Below, one piece after another: positions 51,946 through 64,000 of a stretch of 64,000 nucleotides of DNA. The stretch lies in assembly GCF_037975245.1 (NCBI RefSeq), contig NC_092576.1, positions 45,810,111-45,874,110 of the forward strand, written 5' to 3'. Within the stretch, counting starts at the first letter, position 1, and the number at the start of each line of letters is the position of its first letter. The notes under the pieces are model-generated. The model searched no databases. It was not told where the DNA came from and saw only the letters and a list, made by a program, of their open reading frames with translations. The DNA is from Apostichopus japonicus. Its lineage: Eukaryota; Echinodermata; Holothuroidea; Aspidochirotida; Stichopodidae. Both the position numbers and the translations under genes were made by a program.

Positions 51946-54900
51946 ATGGCAGCCAGTCTTAAAGGTAAGATCTTTGCTTTTGTTCAACCTAATTGTGAAT
52001 AATTGTATCGATTCAGACGCTGTGGGTAAATAGTGTATACAGTGGGCTGATAGCATACACTCATTGCAGTATTGCTCAGGCAGAGCCAAACCAAGATCTT
52101 TAATTTTAATTAAGAATTCATTCTACCTCTAGAGCTTCTATACTCACGAACATCATATTAAGACCTATATCTTCACCTTAACTAAATCAACGACTCTCCA
52201 CGATGATGAAGTCAGTAGCGAATGATTTAGTTTATTAAAATATAGAATTTATATTATTAATATATTACTTGTCTCTTTTCCATACGAGAAACATACACAT
52301 TCGTAACCTCAATTATTGTTATAAATGCACTCTTTAAGTTTGGTTTTATTAAGATTTACTGCTACAAAACACCAAATAGGATGAGCTTCACAGGGGTCGA
52401 GAGCTCTTTCGAGCCCAGGGACAAAACATTATGTCACAGGGACCCCTGTTTGCACTCTTGATATATCTCATATTTTCCAACCCCTCCACATTTTCCTTTA
52501 TTTAAAAATTGACCCCAGGCTCTGGATAAAATCCTCATGTCCCTGTTTTCTTTTAAGGGTGTAAGTGGGGTGGGTGGCATATCTTATAAAACTGACCGAC
52601 GCTTGATTTTTCGTTTATTCGGTACAGGTCTTAAAAAGGAGCTGAAACGGTTATTAAAGACCCATTACCAGGAACAGTATAGTGCGATAAGACCGTTGCC
52701 ATGGAGAAAAGACAAACTTTATAGTATCGAAGAGATTCACATTAATGGAGGAATTGAGCTCCTGATTGTCGAAGATAACATTAATAAGAAAATTCGATGG
52801 GAAGCTCTTGAATCTTATAATGGTATCTACCGTGATCCTCGGCTAAAGAAATCCAGGAGGAGAATATTAGAGGGCCACGCTGGATATGGCAAATCTCTAC
52901 TTACATTAAAACTGGCCTTTGACTGGTGCACCGGTGTCAAAGATTCCCCTTTGTTTAACGTAGAACTTCTAATACTTCTCAAATTCAGCCATTTACGTAG
53001 TTCATCGTCAATCCCTGAGGCAATCAAGCGGTTTATTCTACCAATTGATTCGCAAATTACGTCAGAGCAGATTGAATACGTTATCGGGAATTGTAAATCT
53101 GTCTCAGTACTTCTTGATGGATATGACAGGAGTTTGTTCCTGGATACTTTCTTAGGTAATGACGTCACAGGCATCGTTCAAAACGATGTGCTTAAGCAAT
53201 TTGACGTCACATTGACCTCCAAATATCTTCCAGATGATCCGACTTTATCCACCCAGCGTATTCGCTTGACTGGATTCGACGAGGATGCGCGGGATCAGTA
53301 TATCAGAAACGTAGCTGTGAGAGAAAATCCGGTAACCGCTGGACGGATCAAACAATTACTCGAGGATAACCCGATCCTGAGCGATCTCTGTCGAGCACCT
53401 TCCTTATTCGCTATGGTCGCTCACGCCTCCGAAGGAGAACTAGATCTTCAGAACTACCGAACAGTGACGGGTCTCGTACGTGGCCTGGTTTCATGTTTCA
53501 TTAGGCAAATGGGAAAAACAATAGATGCAAATAATGAAAGAGGTTTCCATCTGACTGATGCAGAAACGAGAAAACTAGGAGAGATAGCAATGGAGGGTGT
53601 AGGATACAACAAACCAACGTTATGGAAGATAGATGAGTTCATAACACGAGTAGGTGAACAGCTATGTAAGGGATGTATCCAAGTTGGTATCCTAGAAATG
53701 GAAGATGATGATATGGTTAAATTCTATCATCCTGTATTCTGTGAATGGTTTGCTGCTTACTATATATCTGAGTTAACTTCACGAGATGACCTAAAACTGT
53801 ATCCACCTTATGAAATGGATGGTTTGGATGAATCGGAAAGGAACAGGGAGAGCGAAATCCTTGAAAATGCAGATCCAGAGAATGTACTCTTCTTTTATAA
53901 TTTTGCTTCCGGGATGAACTCTATAGCGGCCAGGAACCTTCATGATTATCTTAATCGGATTCAAGGATGTGATCGGCTGGCAGCTCTTTGTTTGCTCGAA
54001 CACGAAGAGCAGTTGGAGGAAGGTTCCAAGGCTATAAGGAATGTCTGTCAGAAAGAAGTCGATGTGAGTTGGTTCCATAAAGAGACAAGACAAAGATCAA
54101 CTATTAACTTACTAGAGTCTGCGTCCAAGAAGAATGTAAGTTTTACTCCTTAAATTTTACTTTCACGAAAAAGAATTGGTGAGCATGTTTCTCTTCTCTC
54201 ACCGATAATGATGCACTTAACTGCAGCTACATCTATCAATTTCACATACACATCTATAAAGTCTTGTACGTAACCTTTTCGCCCCATTCATAAATTCCTA
54301 TTCATGGATTCCTATTCTCCCTCTTTTTTCTTATATAATCACATTCTAGAGTCGCATATATTGTCTTCTTTTTTAGTATTCTCGCTATGTAAAAGAGTAT
54401 TGCTTTAATTTTTCTATTGTTACTAGATTGCTATTTTCCCCATGTCGTGTATTCTCACGTTCTGAATTCCGATTGTCTGTAATGTTTTGTATTTTCTTGT
54501 TATTGATGACTTGTTTGTCTTATTATTTTTTCCTTCTAGATTGCTACAGACTGTCTGTATTTTGTGTTTTCCCAGATTCTATATTGTCTATATTGTTTAC
54601 ATTCTCCCATTCTATACTCCCATTACCTTTTCTAGTTCATATTCTCCCTTTCTAAAGTCCCATTGTCTCTATATTTTACATTCTCCCATTCTAGACTTCC
54701 CATTACTTCTCTAGTTCATATTCTCCCGTTCTAGAGTCCCATTGTCTCTATATTTTGCATTCTCCCATTCCAGATTCCCATTACTTCTCTAGTTCATATT
54801 GTGCCGTTCTAGAGTGTCATTGTCTCTATATTTTACATTCTCCCATTCCAGATTCCCATTACTTCTCTAGTTCATATTCTGCCGTTCTAAAGTCCCATTG

Positions 54901-57900
54901 TCTCTATATTTTACATTCTCCAATTCTAGACTCCCGTTACTTCTCTAGTTCATATTCTCCCGTTCTAGAGTGTCATTGTCTCTATATTTTACATTCTCCT
55001 ATTCCAGATTCCCATTACCTCTATTGTTTTATATTCTCTCGTGCTAGAGTCTCATTGTCTCTATTGTTTACATTCTCCCATTCTAGATTCCCATTACTGC
55101 TCTAGTTCATATTCACCCGTTCTAGAGTCCCATTTTCTCTATTGTTTACATTCTCCCATTCTAGATTCCCATTAATTCTCTAGTTCGTATTCTCCCGTTC
55201 TAGAGTGTCATTGTCTCTATATTTTACATTCTCCCATTCTAGATTCCCATTACTTCTATTGTTTTATATTCTCTCGTGCTAGAGTCTCATTGGCTCTATT
55301 GTTTACATTCTCCCATTCTAGATTCCCATTAATTCTCTAGTTCATATTCTCCCGTTCTAGAGTGTCATTGTCTCTATATTTTACATTCTCCCATTCTAGA
55401 TTCCCATTACTTCTATTGTTTTATATTCTCTCGTGCTAGAGTCTCATTGTCTCTATTGTTTACATTCTCCCATTCTAGATTCCCATTACTGCTCTAGTTC
55501 ATATTCACCCGTTCTAGAGTCCCATTTTCTCTATTGTTTACATTCTCCCATTCTAGATTCCCATTAATTCTCTAGTTCGTATTCTCCCGTTCTAGAGTGT
55601 CATTTTCTCTATATTTTACATTCTCCCATTCTAGATTCCCATTACTTCTATTTTTTTATATTCTCTCGTGCTAGAGTCTCATTGTCTCTATTGTTTACAT
55701 TCTTCCATTCTAGATTCGCATTACTGCTCTAGTTCATATTCACCCGTTCTAGAGTCCCATTTTCTCTATTGTTTACATTCTCCCATTCTAGATTCCCATT
55801 AATTCTCTAGTTCATATTCTCCCGTTCTAGAGTGTCATTGTCTCTATATTTTACATTCTCCCATTCTAGATTCCCATTACTTCTATTGTTTTATATTCTC
55901 TCGTGCTAGAGTCTCATTGTCTCTATTGTTTACATTCTCCCATTCTAGATTCCCATTTCTTCTATTGTTTGCCATGAAAGTCTTCGCTGCATTAATGATG
56001 CAGCCGACAAGATGATCTTTAAATCTGGTTTAGCGATGAATTACCTGACTACTCTACAAGAAATCTGGTTTGAGCAACGAGAAAAGGAATATACTGAAGA
56101 TGAATTTCATGCAATTTTAAAATTTGCTGCTAAATGTGACCAGCTGGTGACAGTAAAGTAAGTTTAGTATTGTATCATTCCGCTTTAATATTCAAATTCA
56201 TGTGTTCATTGTGAAATGTTTTATTTTTTCTAATACTGTTAATATTTACTTGTGTCATAACGGGTTTCCAAACAGTTACAATCAACCTGTTAATCGAGTT
56301 CTTATTGGATCCAAGTAACCGCGAGGCAATATGATTCTACTCAATGACTGCGATAACTATTGAACTTGTCCCTTTGACTTTACAAAGTTAGACAACAGTT
56401 TCTGTTCATCAATATTAAGTAGACACTTAACATGTATAGTTCGAGTGATCTTATCTCTGTCAGTTTTAATATCAAACACAATAAGGCTTATATATCAAAG
56501 TCCGATCATTTATAATTGATCTTGGCCCTGGGTGGAATTTGTTTGTTTTTGTTTCAAATATTGGATCTTGTCCGTTTTAAAGAGGAAACCCACCTCCTTT
56601 TGAGAATTTTTGTTTAGGTTAGAAGGCTTAGTAAAATTGTGCTATCATTCCATCATTTAAGCAAGACTTGTGTTACGCAAGTTCTCATTTGGCAGCATTC
56701 GCTTTCAAAAGTAAGCCATTTGGAAGAAAGTCTTTTAAGATGAAGGTGGCACACGGCCATGACTGGACCCTCACGCCTTCCCCGTCGCTACTTCCCTAAA
56801 CGCAGCAATAACAATGTCATATTGATAGTCACTATGCCCAAACACAGAACGTAGACTACAAAACTTCACCAATAATCGATGCACGAGAGGAAATTACACT
56901 CAAACTTCAATCAAAAAAATTGTTAACGAACGTTTCAATTCTATTACGATCTCTCATGATCATTAGTGTGTTATTACATGGATCAGTGTCATATACTATT
57001 GTAATATATATTATACTTAAGTTTACATATTCCGTTACTTATTCTATATTACTTTCGTCATTTGTTTTCGCACAGGTTCGTTCACTCTCTACTACCACAG
57101 TTTGTCAATGCTGGTGAAGCTCAGGCAATACTCTTAGCAAGGAACTGTGAAGGTACTGGAAATATTAAAGTTAAAACAAACTCTGACTGTAGTAATTCAT
57201 TAACTTCTCTGAGGTGTTGTCCTGGCAGGAAGAATGATTGTATACATCAGCATAGAGCAAATAATACCATAATGGCAGATCGATTTAGTGACCGCTAAAA
57301 GCACAGGAAACACGGGTTGTATACATTTCATATGTTCTTATTAATGTTACCCAACTTGTGCATTTTGTGTTCTCATAGTCTCAACTCCAAACACAACTTT
57401 AATCTCGCCATTTATCCTGATTTATGTAGTTCCCTATACTTTATTTCATCCTTTTTGTTTTATTTTCAGTGTTCTTTCATACTTTAGGAGTCTGGTATTT
57501 CCTGGATTTATCCACAGGAAGTTGGCAGGTGAGTAACATGTCGATGGCTAGAAACGGACTTAAACCCCGGACATGTTGGTGGCCGCAATATATTGTATGG
57601 GATCCCAATTCCATCGTCTTGGGGCTGTTATAATTTGATGGACTTTTCGCAGTGTTGATGAACCTTCGCTGCATGTGGAAGATGCCCTGCTAGAGGGGTA
57701 ATACGTATTACATTGGTGAATGAGTTTGGCAGCATACTGACTAGAACAATGTCAATGGTCCAATATATAGATACATGGACTGTTAACTGTACGAACCTAC
57801 GCATATATAGATACATGGGCTGTTAACTGTTCGAACCTACGCATATTAGATATATGGACTGTTAACTGTACCAACCTACGTATATATAGATACATGGAAT

Positions 57901-59110
57901 GTTAACTGTATGAACCTACGCATAAATAGATGCATGGACTGTTAACTGTATGAACCTACGCAATGGTTACAGCTTCTGATTTCAACTGTACTGAATTTTC
58001 TTCCAATTTCAGTTCAGAATAGGAAGACATTTTCTTTCGAATGAAGACTTTGAAAATGCGGTGAGCGTACATTTCTTTCTCATAAAATATGTTAATGGTA
58101 ACTTTAGAACTGTTGCTAATCGCAATGATAGAAGATGTGTAGGTGAAAGATTATACCTGGATACCAAACAGATTAAATTACAATAAACCAATGTATTTAC
58201 ATTTGAAAAGTTATGCAATTACAACTATAGTCTGATGTGTTGATTGGTTATGAGTTGTTTAAGTTATTCTTGCGGATGTATTTTATACTGTGACGTAGGA
58301 TCACGCTGTGTTCTTATTTTCTATATTCCTTGCAGGCCGAAATGTACAGAATATTCTACCATCTGGTAATTATGAACGTTATCAATAACATTGATATAGA
58401 CATTTTGAATCTGTTCGACAATACTTATACATTTAGCTTCTGCTTTTAGTACATTCTGCCCACTACATTGATTCTAGACACGAAATAGGCCTACAAAATC
58501 GTTTGAAAGTAAAAAACATTGCAATATCTTCATCTGAGTGATGTGATAGTTGTGTATATATATATGGAAAACATAACGTGGCGTTGTATAAATCGTTCAC
58601 TCTATTAAGTTGACATTGCATAGGGTAGCGTTGACCTGAGGCGGATGTGACGTTATCTATATGCAATGAAGGTGGTGTGTAGTCCATATTGCCAAACATC
58701 CGGTTAAAGCACTGGATGCAAACATTGGATATAAACGTGGAACAATGTTTATAAGGTCCGTCTATGCAATCACAGCCATTCATATAGACCACGCTAATGA
58801 ATCTTGCAATGTCAAATGAGCATCTATTAATTGTATGGAACAATTCACCAGATTGTGATGCATTCATACAACGACGTTTGTCTGATAGTAATAAGTAACA
58901 GCTACACCTTTAGGGGAGATGTGGTGGAGAGGAGATGGACTGGAGGGGGAAATTGGGTTGAGGGAGAGATGGGATTGAGAGGACATGGGGTGGTGAGGGG
59001 TGTGGTTTTGATTGTAATTTATTGATGGGAATCGATCAGTTAATTTCTTTACTGAGGTATTTCATTGTTTTACCAATTAGATTAATCTTATTTCCATTCT
59101 GCAGGTTTAA
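51946..59110 (+). CDS. Gene E: cytosolic NACHT protein without Ig or membrane part
   Basis: Predicted 651-residue protein, the intracellular half of genes C and D on its own. Exons: 51946-51964, 52628-54135, 55949-56157, 57076-57152, 57470-57528, 58013-58060, 58336-58365, 59105-59110. Exon 1 encodes MAASLK and ends in phase 1, matching the entry phase of the NACHT exon, and no signal peptide is visible. Exon 2 is 1508 nt, the same length as in gene D. Walker A is GYGKSL (residues 92-97). The Walker B region is LLDGYDR (168-174) where C and D have DGFDE, and the sensor TTR is TSK, so ATP hydrolysis may be weak. The winged-helix motif HPVFCEWFAAYY is kept. The following exons are 209, 77, 59, 48 and 30 nt, as in gene D. 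The final exon gives Val-stop in phase 0; another acceptor could change the last residues. The second intron carries the large 39-bp minisatellite. Confidence 0.82.
54560..55970. repeat. 39-bp minisatellite derived from a gene E 3' splice site
   Basis: Roughly three dozen units of about 39 bp, often in a higher-order pair of about 78 bp. One unit type reads CATTCTCCCATTCTAG then ATTCCCATTACTTCT and TATTGTTT. The last unit is the real acceptor and first 22 coding bases of exon 3 (55949 on: ATTCCCATTTCTTCTATTG). Bases 54190-54560 hold diverged copies. Open frames in the array (for example 54755-55105) are a 26-residue periodic read-through. Confidence 0.92.
57755..57962. repeat. about 46-bp tandem repeat in a gene E intron
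   Basis: Four units of the form TAGATACATGGACTGTTAACTG followed by TACGAACCTACGCATA, in the intron between 57529 and 58012, ending about 50 bases before the next acceptor. Confidence 0.85.
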
Positions 59111-59182
59111 ACATAAGCAAAGAACATCTGCAAGCCGATCTCCAACCACGTAGCATCTTTCAGCGTTTTGTGTTTCCGAAGT

Positions 59183-59188
59183 AATAAA
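59183..59188 (+). terminator. candidate polyadenylation signal of gene E
   Basis: AATAAA 73 bases after the proposed stop codon. A second AATAAA lies near 59318. Confidence 0.55.
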
Positions 59189-61650
59189 GCGAAAAGAAAC
59201 AATTGTAAATATGACAACTTTGGTTTTGCAATGTGACAGCAGAATATGTACTTTGCACTACTAATAGTATGCAAGAAAATCAGCTGGGTCTACGGTTTTG
59301 TTATGAGCTCGTAAGCTAATAAAGTTCATAATAGTTATATAAGCCAATTATACATCTACTGAAACCAGAGCAGTACCATAGTCGAAGGTTTCAATCCATT
59401 TTGTAAACTAAAATACCTCGACTTAATTGATAATAAATGTATTACCATGACTGTTAGTGTATAATTGTATGAGTGATATTACGCATATTACGGTACGTTA
59501 CATATACATTGTACTAACATATATAAAGGATCAAAGTTGTAGTAGTTCTATCAACTATTCATGATATTAATGACTTCATTAAACATGTTGATAGCAATTC
59601 ACATGTAAAAGGATTCTATTTCGCAGCTGTAAACTATGACAAAGTAACATGAATAAATTGAATAGTATCTGAAGAATATTTTAATGGATGAAATAGGCTA
59701 TACGTAATAACTCCCAGTTACATTTTAAATTCACGCATATCTTGTGAAATTACCCTCTTTACATCATCATAATGTCAACTAATGACTGGACTATTTAGTT
59801 TGAAGATTTCATAAATGTTTTAACAATTTCTCTAAACCTATCAGGTACTGTATAAAATAAAACCTTGATAGAGTTCAGTTCAGGCAACTAACACATACTC
59901 AATGATCTATTCACTAAAGAAAGTTCATTGCTGAGCCTAACATTAAAATTTCCAGCAGGCGTACTAAGATTATAACAAATGGAGCAAAAGATAATATTTT
60001 CAAAATGATTGTCATTGCTTTAAATATTTGCTATTTATATGTACATCGGTCATGGTTATTCACGGTAAATAGTGTATATTTTGGTGTAGGCGTTCATTAA
60101 GCTACGAATACGCTTAATGTTGAGGACATATTCAAGAAATGTAAATGTTAAAGCAACATCCAAAATATAGGAATTAACTAATAGTTTTTGGTCTCCAACG
60201 TTTTATATTCGACGACGTCATAAGGTATCAATTGTAAGTAAAGTAATTAGTTGCCTCACCGTAATGTCTACACTGTAATCTTGCTATAGTCGTAAAGCTC
60301 TCAAAAGTTAGAATCATAACATCGTTTATATAGTACTTTCGTTAGCATTTATTACAACAAGCAACGATTAGAGATATGTCATTATTTATTCACTGATTGA
60401 TAAAGAATGCATGTGTATATAGTTTAGAATTCTGACCTTTTGCAGCAGCCTCTCTATTGACCTAGTCAATTTGGCTAGAGCAAAGGTCGATATAGACTAA
60501 CTATGGGAAATATTTATTTACCTCGTTATGTGAACTATTTTTTCAAATACGAAATCTTTTAATTTTTCAATAATATGAAGCTTTAAATATGAAACTAAAC
60601 TCTACATGGGAGGTTATTTTTACATGATACGCTGGTACTAATGTTCAATGCACCACAAGCATTTCAGTAAAAAAACAGTCATTTATCAATCCTTCTTTTG
60701 TGGGTATTCCCTACTTTCAAACCTTCCAGGTTGTGGTATCGTGTTTACATAATGATGTAACATATTTCCTGATATTGGAGGCAAAGAACACCTCATGGTA
60801 ATATGAACGACTGACCTCGGTTGTGTACTCGTAAGGGTGTTAGAAAATAATCCAGGTAGTTGAAACAAATCATAATCACAACGTTGTTTTACACTTCCCG
60901 TTCTAGACCAAGTTGAAAGCGGGTGGGTTAGTAAAGTTTCTTATATAGTGCCTATGATCGGTGACAATGACTAAACATAATTTAATATACTGTACAGTCT
61001 TCTTATTTAATACTTTCATTTACTATGTATTATACCATGCAAGACTTTATAACCTTGTTTCAATTGAACATTAAACAATGTTTTTTTAGATATTTGTAAA
61101 TGATAAATTGGAAATAATACACGCAAACAATTTGGGCATTTGTCTGCTATATGTCTCATTATAACAGCTGGTATCGATGACACCTACCGGTACTAAGATT
61201 CTGCAAAGCTATCTTATAAAATATTAAATAGAGCTGGCAGGAGCTGGAGAATAATCACCAAAACGTGCAAGTTAGATGGCATTACGTTTCGATCCTAGCT
61301 GAGTTTCAAACTGAAACTAAAATAGATTAAGGACTCATTTACATTTTTAATTTCGAAACGTCATGCTCTCTTGCATATAAAGTACACACCTGATGCATGA
61401 TCAACAATCACATCGGTGAATTTAAGGGAAAAGCAGTGGAAGCTCGCACAAAGTTATGCAGGCTTCAAATGGAAATCAATAAAGTTACGGTATTCATAGT
61501 AAAATGAAATCATGTCTTTGGGAGTTTCGTGCGATCAATGCGTTGACCAGCAACTGTAAAGAACCTTCATTACGAATGAACTGAAGATACATAACAAATG
61601 GTCCCTTTGTAATAATTAACACAAAATAAAATAAAACTGTTTTTTAAACT
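59189..61650. other. intergenic region downstream of gene E
   Basis: AT-rich sequence without a supportable gene, RNA or repeat array. A short fragment around 61275-61375 has a pair of inverted motifs (TTACGTTTCGATCCTAG and TTTCGAAACGTCATG) similar to the 3' part of the Penelope-like element that follows, perhaps a remnant of another copy. Confidence 0.45.
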
Positions 61651-61659
61651 GTTTATATA

Positions 61660-62650
61660 CTAGAGGGCCTGTTTAAGAGAATGTGTAACAGTAAGTTGGC
61701 GTGACGTTTCGATCCTATAGCAGGATCTTCTTCAGAGGCCAAATGACAGGTAACGTACAGTAACAGAATGGACAAAAACACGTACAGAATACAGATAGGT
61801 AAATGAGCATGGTCAACACAAAGAGATAGATGTAAGGGGATTAGTAGACAAGGAATGGAGAGAAGAATGAAAGAAACCAAACGGGGAAGAGGAGAGATGG
61901 GAGATAAACAGTAGAGGGACAAAGACAGAATTAAGGAAGGGCGGTAGGGAATAAAGTAGAGAAGGACAGAGACAGAAAGGTGTGGAGAAAAAGGGGTATA
62001 AGAAAGCTAAGAGAAGAGGATAGAGTGGGGGGCAAGGGGAGATGGAGGGTAGGGGGGAAGTTAGTCATGTCCTCCCTGGCTGTTAAGCCCATGAGGTTGA
62101 ATGGTGAAAACGGCGTTGCATCCACAGCCTCTCTGTGTTGATTCGTACTAGGCCAGGACGGCTGCCTAAGGATTCAATCCCCTGTAGGGACATATCATTA
62201 ATGGTATGGTTGGGAAAGTTAAATTGTTCTCCAACTAGGGTCTCAGTCTTCATGGTGTTGACTGTGGATGTGTGACCATAGAAACGCTTCTTGAGGGCGG
62301 TTTGGGTTTCGCTAACATACTGGATGCCGGCAAACTCTACAAGAGACCAGATATATGACAATAGAGGTTGTGCAAGTGATGTGAACCTTGGTCATGTGTG
62401 TGAGTTGCATGCAGTGGCTGGTGATGGTATTCAACAATGTAGTGGCTGCAGACTATGCATCTCGAAGTACGATAACATTTGAAATTACCATGCTGAATGG
62501 GTGTAGGGTTAGAAGTTAGAGGTGGAACAGCAGCACGCACAAGAAGGTCTCGTAGGCTGCGTGGACGTCTGTAGGCGATGGTGGGTTTTTCAGGGACGGC
62601 TCGTTGGAGTCTATCTGAAGTGAGGAGAATATTTAACACTGACGGGTATC
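61660..62650 (-). mobile_element. Penelope-like retroelement fragment, GIY-YIG endonuclease end, frameshifted
   Basis: The minus strand encodes the C-terminal end of a Penelope-like element. From about 62639 it reads NILLTSDRLQRAVPEKPTIA, then a Cys/His-rich part (CYRTSRCIVC), then TSIVIYLVSC and a GIY-YIG-type nuclease core (GIQYVSETQTALKKRFYGH, VRINTERLWM), and finally TIQPHGLNSQGG before a stop near 62052. These parts lie in different frames, with at least three breaks: one upstream of TSIVIYL, one at an extra base in TGCCGGC near 62333, and one near 62115. The reverse transcriptase is absent, so this is a 5'-truncated dead copy. The 3' end carries CTGAAGAAGATCCTG and GATCGAAACGTCACG, typical of the 3' region of such elements. 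A purine-rich stretch (61800-62060) lies between. Confidence 0.8.
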
Positions 62651-64000
62651 TTTGACGTGACCAAAAATAGCCAGTTAATGTACTTGTTAACTACGTTCAC
62701 TACATTCAGGTAAAAAATACTACCCTTCATTGAATTGCTTACACAAAATTTGTCTGTCATGTGACCTAAATGTCTGTAAAATAAGTTCATGCATAACTAG
62801 CAATGTGGGTAGCGGATAATTTAGGGCTAATATTTTTGCCACAGAAACAGTTAAACAAGAGGGCAGTCCACGGAGTTGCATATCTCATCGCTAGCAAGCC
62901 GTTTAGGAGTTGTTTACACATAATTGGGCTAAAAAAACTAATTTGTCTTTTAACTTCCATGTGGCCTTTGACCTGGTTACCATGGTAAGCACATATGTTG
63001 GTACTACTCGACATTCCCATTATACCTGTGAAGGTTCATTGTCAATTCAATATTTTCGCTGGGAGTTAAAGCTCCAAAATATTCAATAATACAAAAAAAA
63101 TGACCTTTGAATTCTGGCCTTACGGGCCGTCTGCGAGACATAAGGGTTCACCATGGGGTACCTTTTGTGACTGTATCAAGGCACTGGGGTTGTGAGTGGA
63201 TAAACTTGTTTGGCTTTCATGCCCAGGCTCTATCTTGGGTGTTTTCCGTGAAAATTAATGTTACAATGCATTCCAACATTCGTAATTGCGGCATGTGCTG
63301 TTACAGATCAGCGACACAGCGTAAATCTCCTACTTTGCTTGAGTGATCAGATACGCCCTTAAATGATCAATCCTAAATATTGGAAAACCTTTCATTAAAC
63401 AAATAAGATTCTTTATTCAGTCAGTGACTGCTGTTTGAAATTTGATTGTTAAGAATCAAAACCCAATTTGACCATTTCTGCGCCTAAATAATAGAGATGA
63501 TAGTTTCCTTTTCCCATTCCATGGAAGCTGAGGCAAGGTTTACCGAGAAGAAATGCAACATTGTCGACTGTGATTGGTGAATTCATGCCACCCCTTATCG
63601 CGTAATGCATGTGTGCTCGTTAAACAAAGGATGATTTCCATGCAGAGGGTGACTTCTCTAAACTTGGATATTTTAGAAAGAACAAAGCCTGACACACTGA
63701 CAGACGGCGGTCTTTGTAGGCATGGATGGCGCCCCGACTAACTGTAAACCAATGATGACTAGGCCTACTTAGAGTTGGTAATCCTTTCAGCTCCATGGTA
63801 GTTGCTTGTACCTATGACCTAACTGTTAAGTAACGTTTGTTTCTTTTCATCAAAATCATTCTTTGCCTTACAACTTTCGAACGTTGTGTTGAGAAGTATA
63901 TAAACGAAAATTACACTAACAAGTGACCTTCTGTATGATGCTGGAGCAGCACTATGCAACTTATAAGTAGGCTACGGTAACCCTTAAAACACTAGCCTTC
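62651..64000. other. right end of the window, no supported feature
   Basis: I see no exon with domain signatures or credible splice context, and no repeat array. Short open frames (62787-63020, 63107-63346) have no recognisable motif. Confidence 0.4.

Noticed and set aside
52537-52627. Gene E starting at the ATG at 52537
   Set aside because: The acceptor GGTACAG at 52621-52627 and the phase-1 start exon at 51946-51964 fit the family better.
54428-55105. Overlapping open frames of 75-116 residues
   Set aside because: They are periodic translations of the 39-bp minisatellite (26-residue period).
58463-58867. 134-residue cysteine-containing minus-strand open frame inside a gene E intron
   Set aside because: Cysteine count is suggestive, but no signal peptide, known motif or splice partner is visible.

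Overview
The window is animal nuclear DNA: AT-rich, GT-AG introns, immunoglobulin (Ig) exons with phase 1-1 boundaries, a tyrosine-kinase fold, NACHT ATPase exons, tRNA-derived SINEs, a Penelope-like retroelement and many micro- and minisatellites. A marine invertebrate deuterostome, perhaps an echinoderm such as a sea cucumber, fits best, but that is inference. I assembled the gene models by hand from splice sites and reading frame. Four of the five main models close to whole codons from ATG to stop; the fifth (D) lacks only its last exon.

Layout. Gene A (minus, 2763-5724) is a signal peptide, three Ig domains, one membrane helix and a very short tail. Gene C (plus, 9515-17670) is a signal peptide, four Ig domains, a membrane helix, a short cytoplasmic linker, a NACHT ATPase and a C-terminal module of five small exons. 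Gene D (minus, 31778-23290) is its paralogue with the same exon plan. Gene B (plus, 36054-45820) is a signal peptide, four Ig domains, a membrane helix, a juxtamembrane region and a tyrosine-kinase domain with degraded catalytic motifs and a YVPM tail; its ectodomain is related to gene A. Gene E (plus, 51946-59110) is a cytosolic version of the NACHT protein: a seven-residue start exon spliced onto the same NACHT exon and C-terminal module, with no Ig or membrane part. A possible small secreted protein gene (minus, about 1300-2231) and a broken Penelope-like element (minus, about 61660-62650) lie near the ends.

The arrangement is mirror-symmetric. A and C are head to head, D and B are head to head, and C faces D tail to tail. 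Matching landmarks sit at equal distances from about 20.6 kb, so the first 46 kb look like an old inverted duplication of one divergent receptor pair: an Ig receptor (kinase-like in B, tail-less in A) beside an Ig-membrane-NACHT receptor. This is the main candidate for an undescribed system: surface receptors with an NLR-type ATPase inside, paired with Ig pseudokinase or decoy-like receptors, and a soluble NACHT paralogue that could act downstream. Function in immunity or self-recognition is inference from the architecture.

A second theme is minisatellite growth at splice junctions. In gene E a 39-bp repeat array of more than 1 kb ends on an exon and repeats its 3' splice site; in gene D a repeat array starts at a 5' splice site; in gene B the start of a kinase exon is duplicated as a potential 42-nt in-frame microexon.
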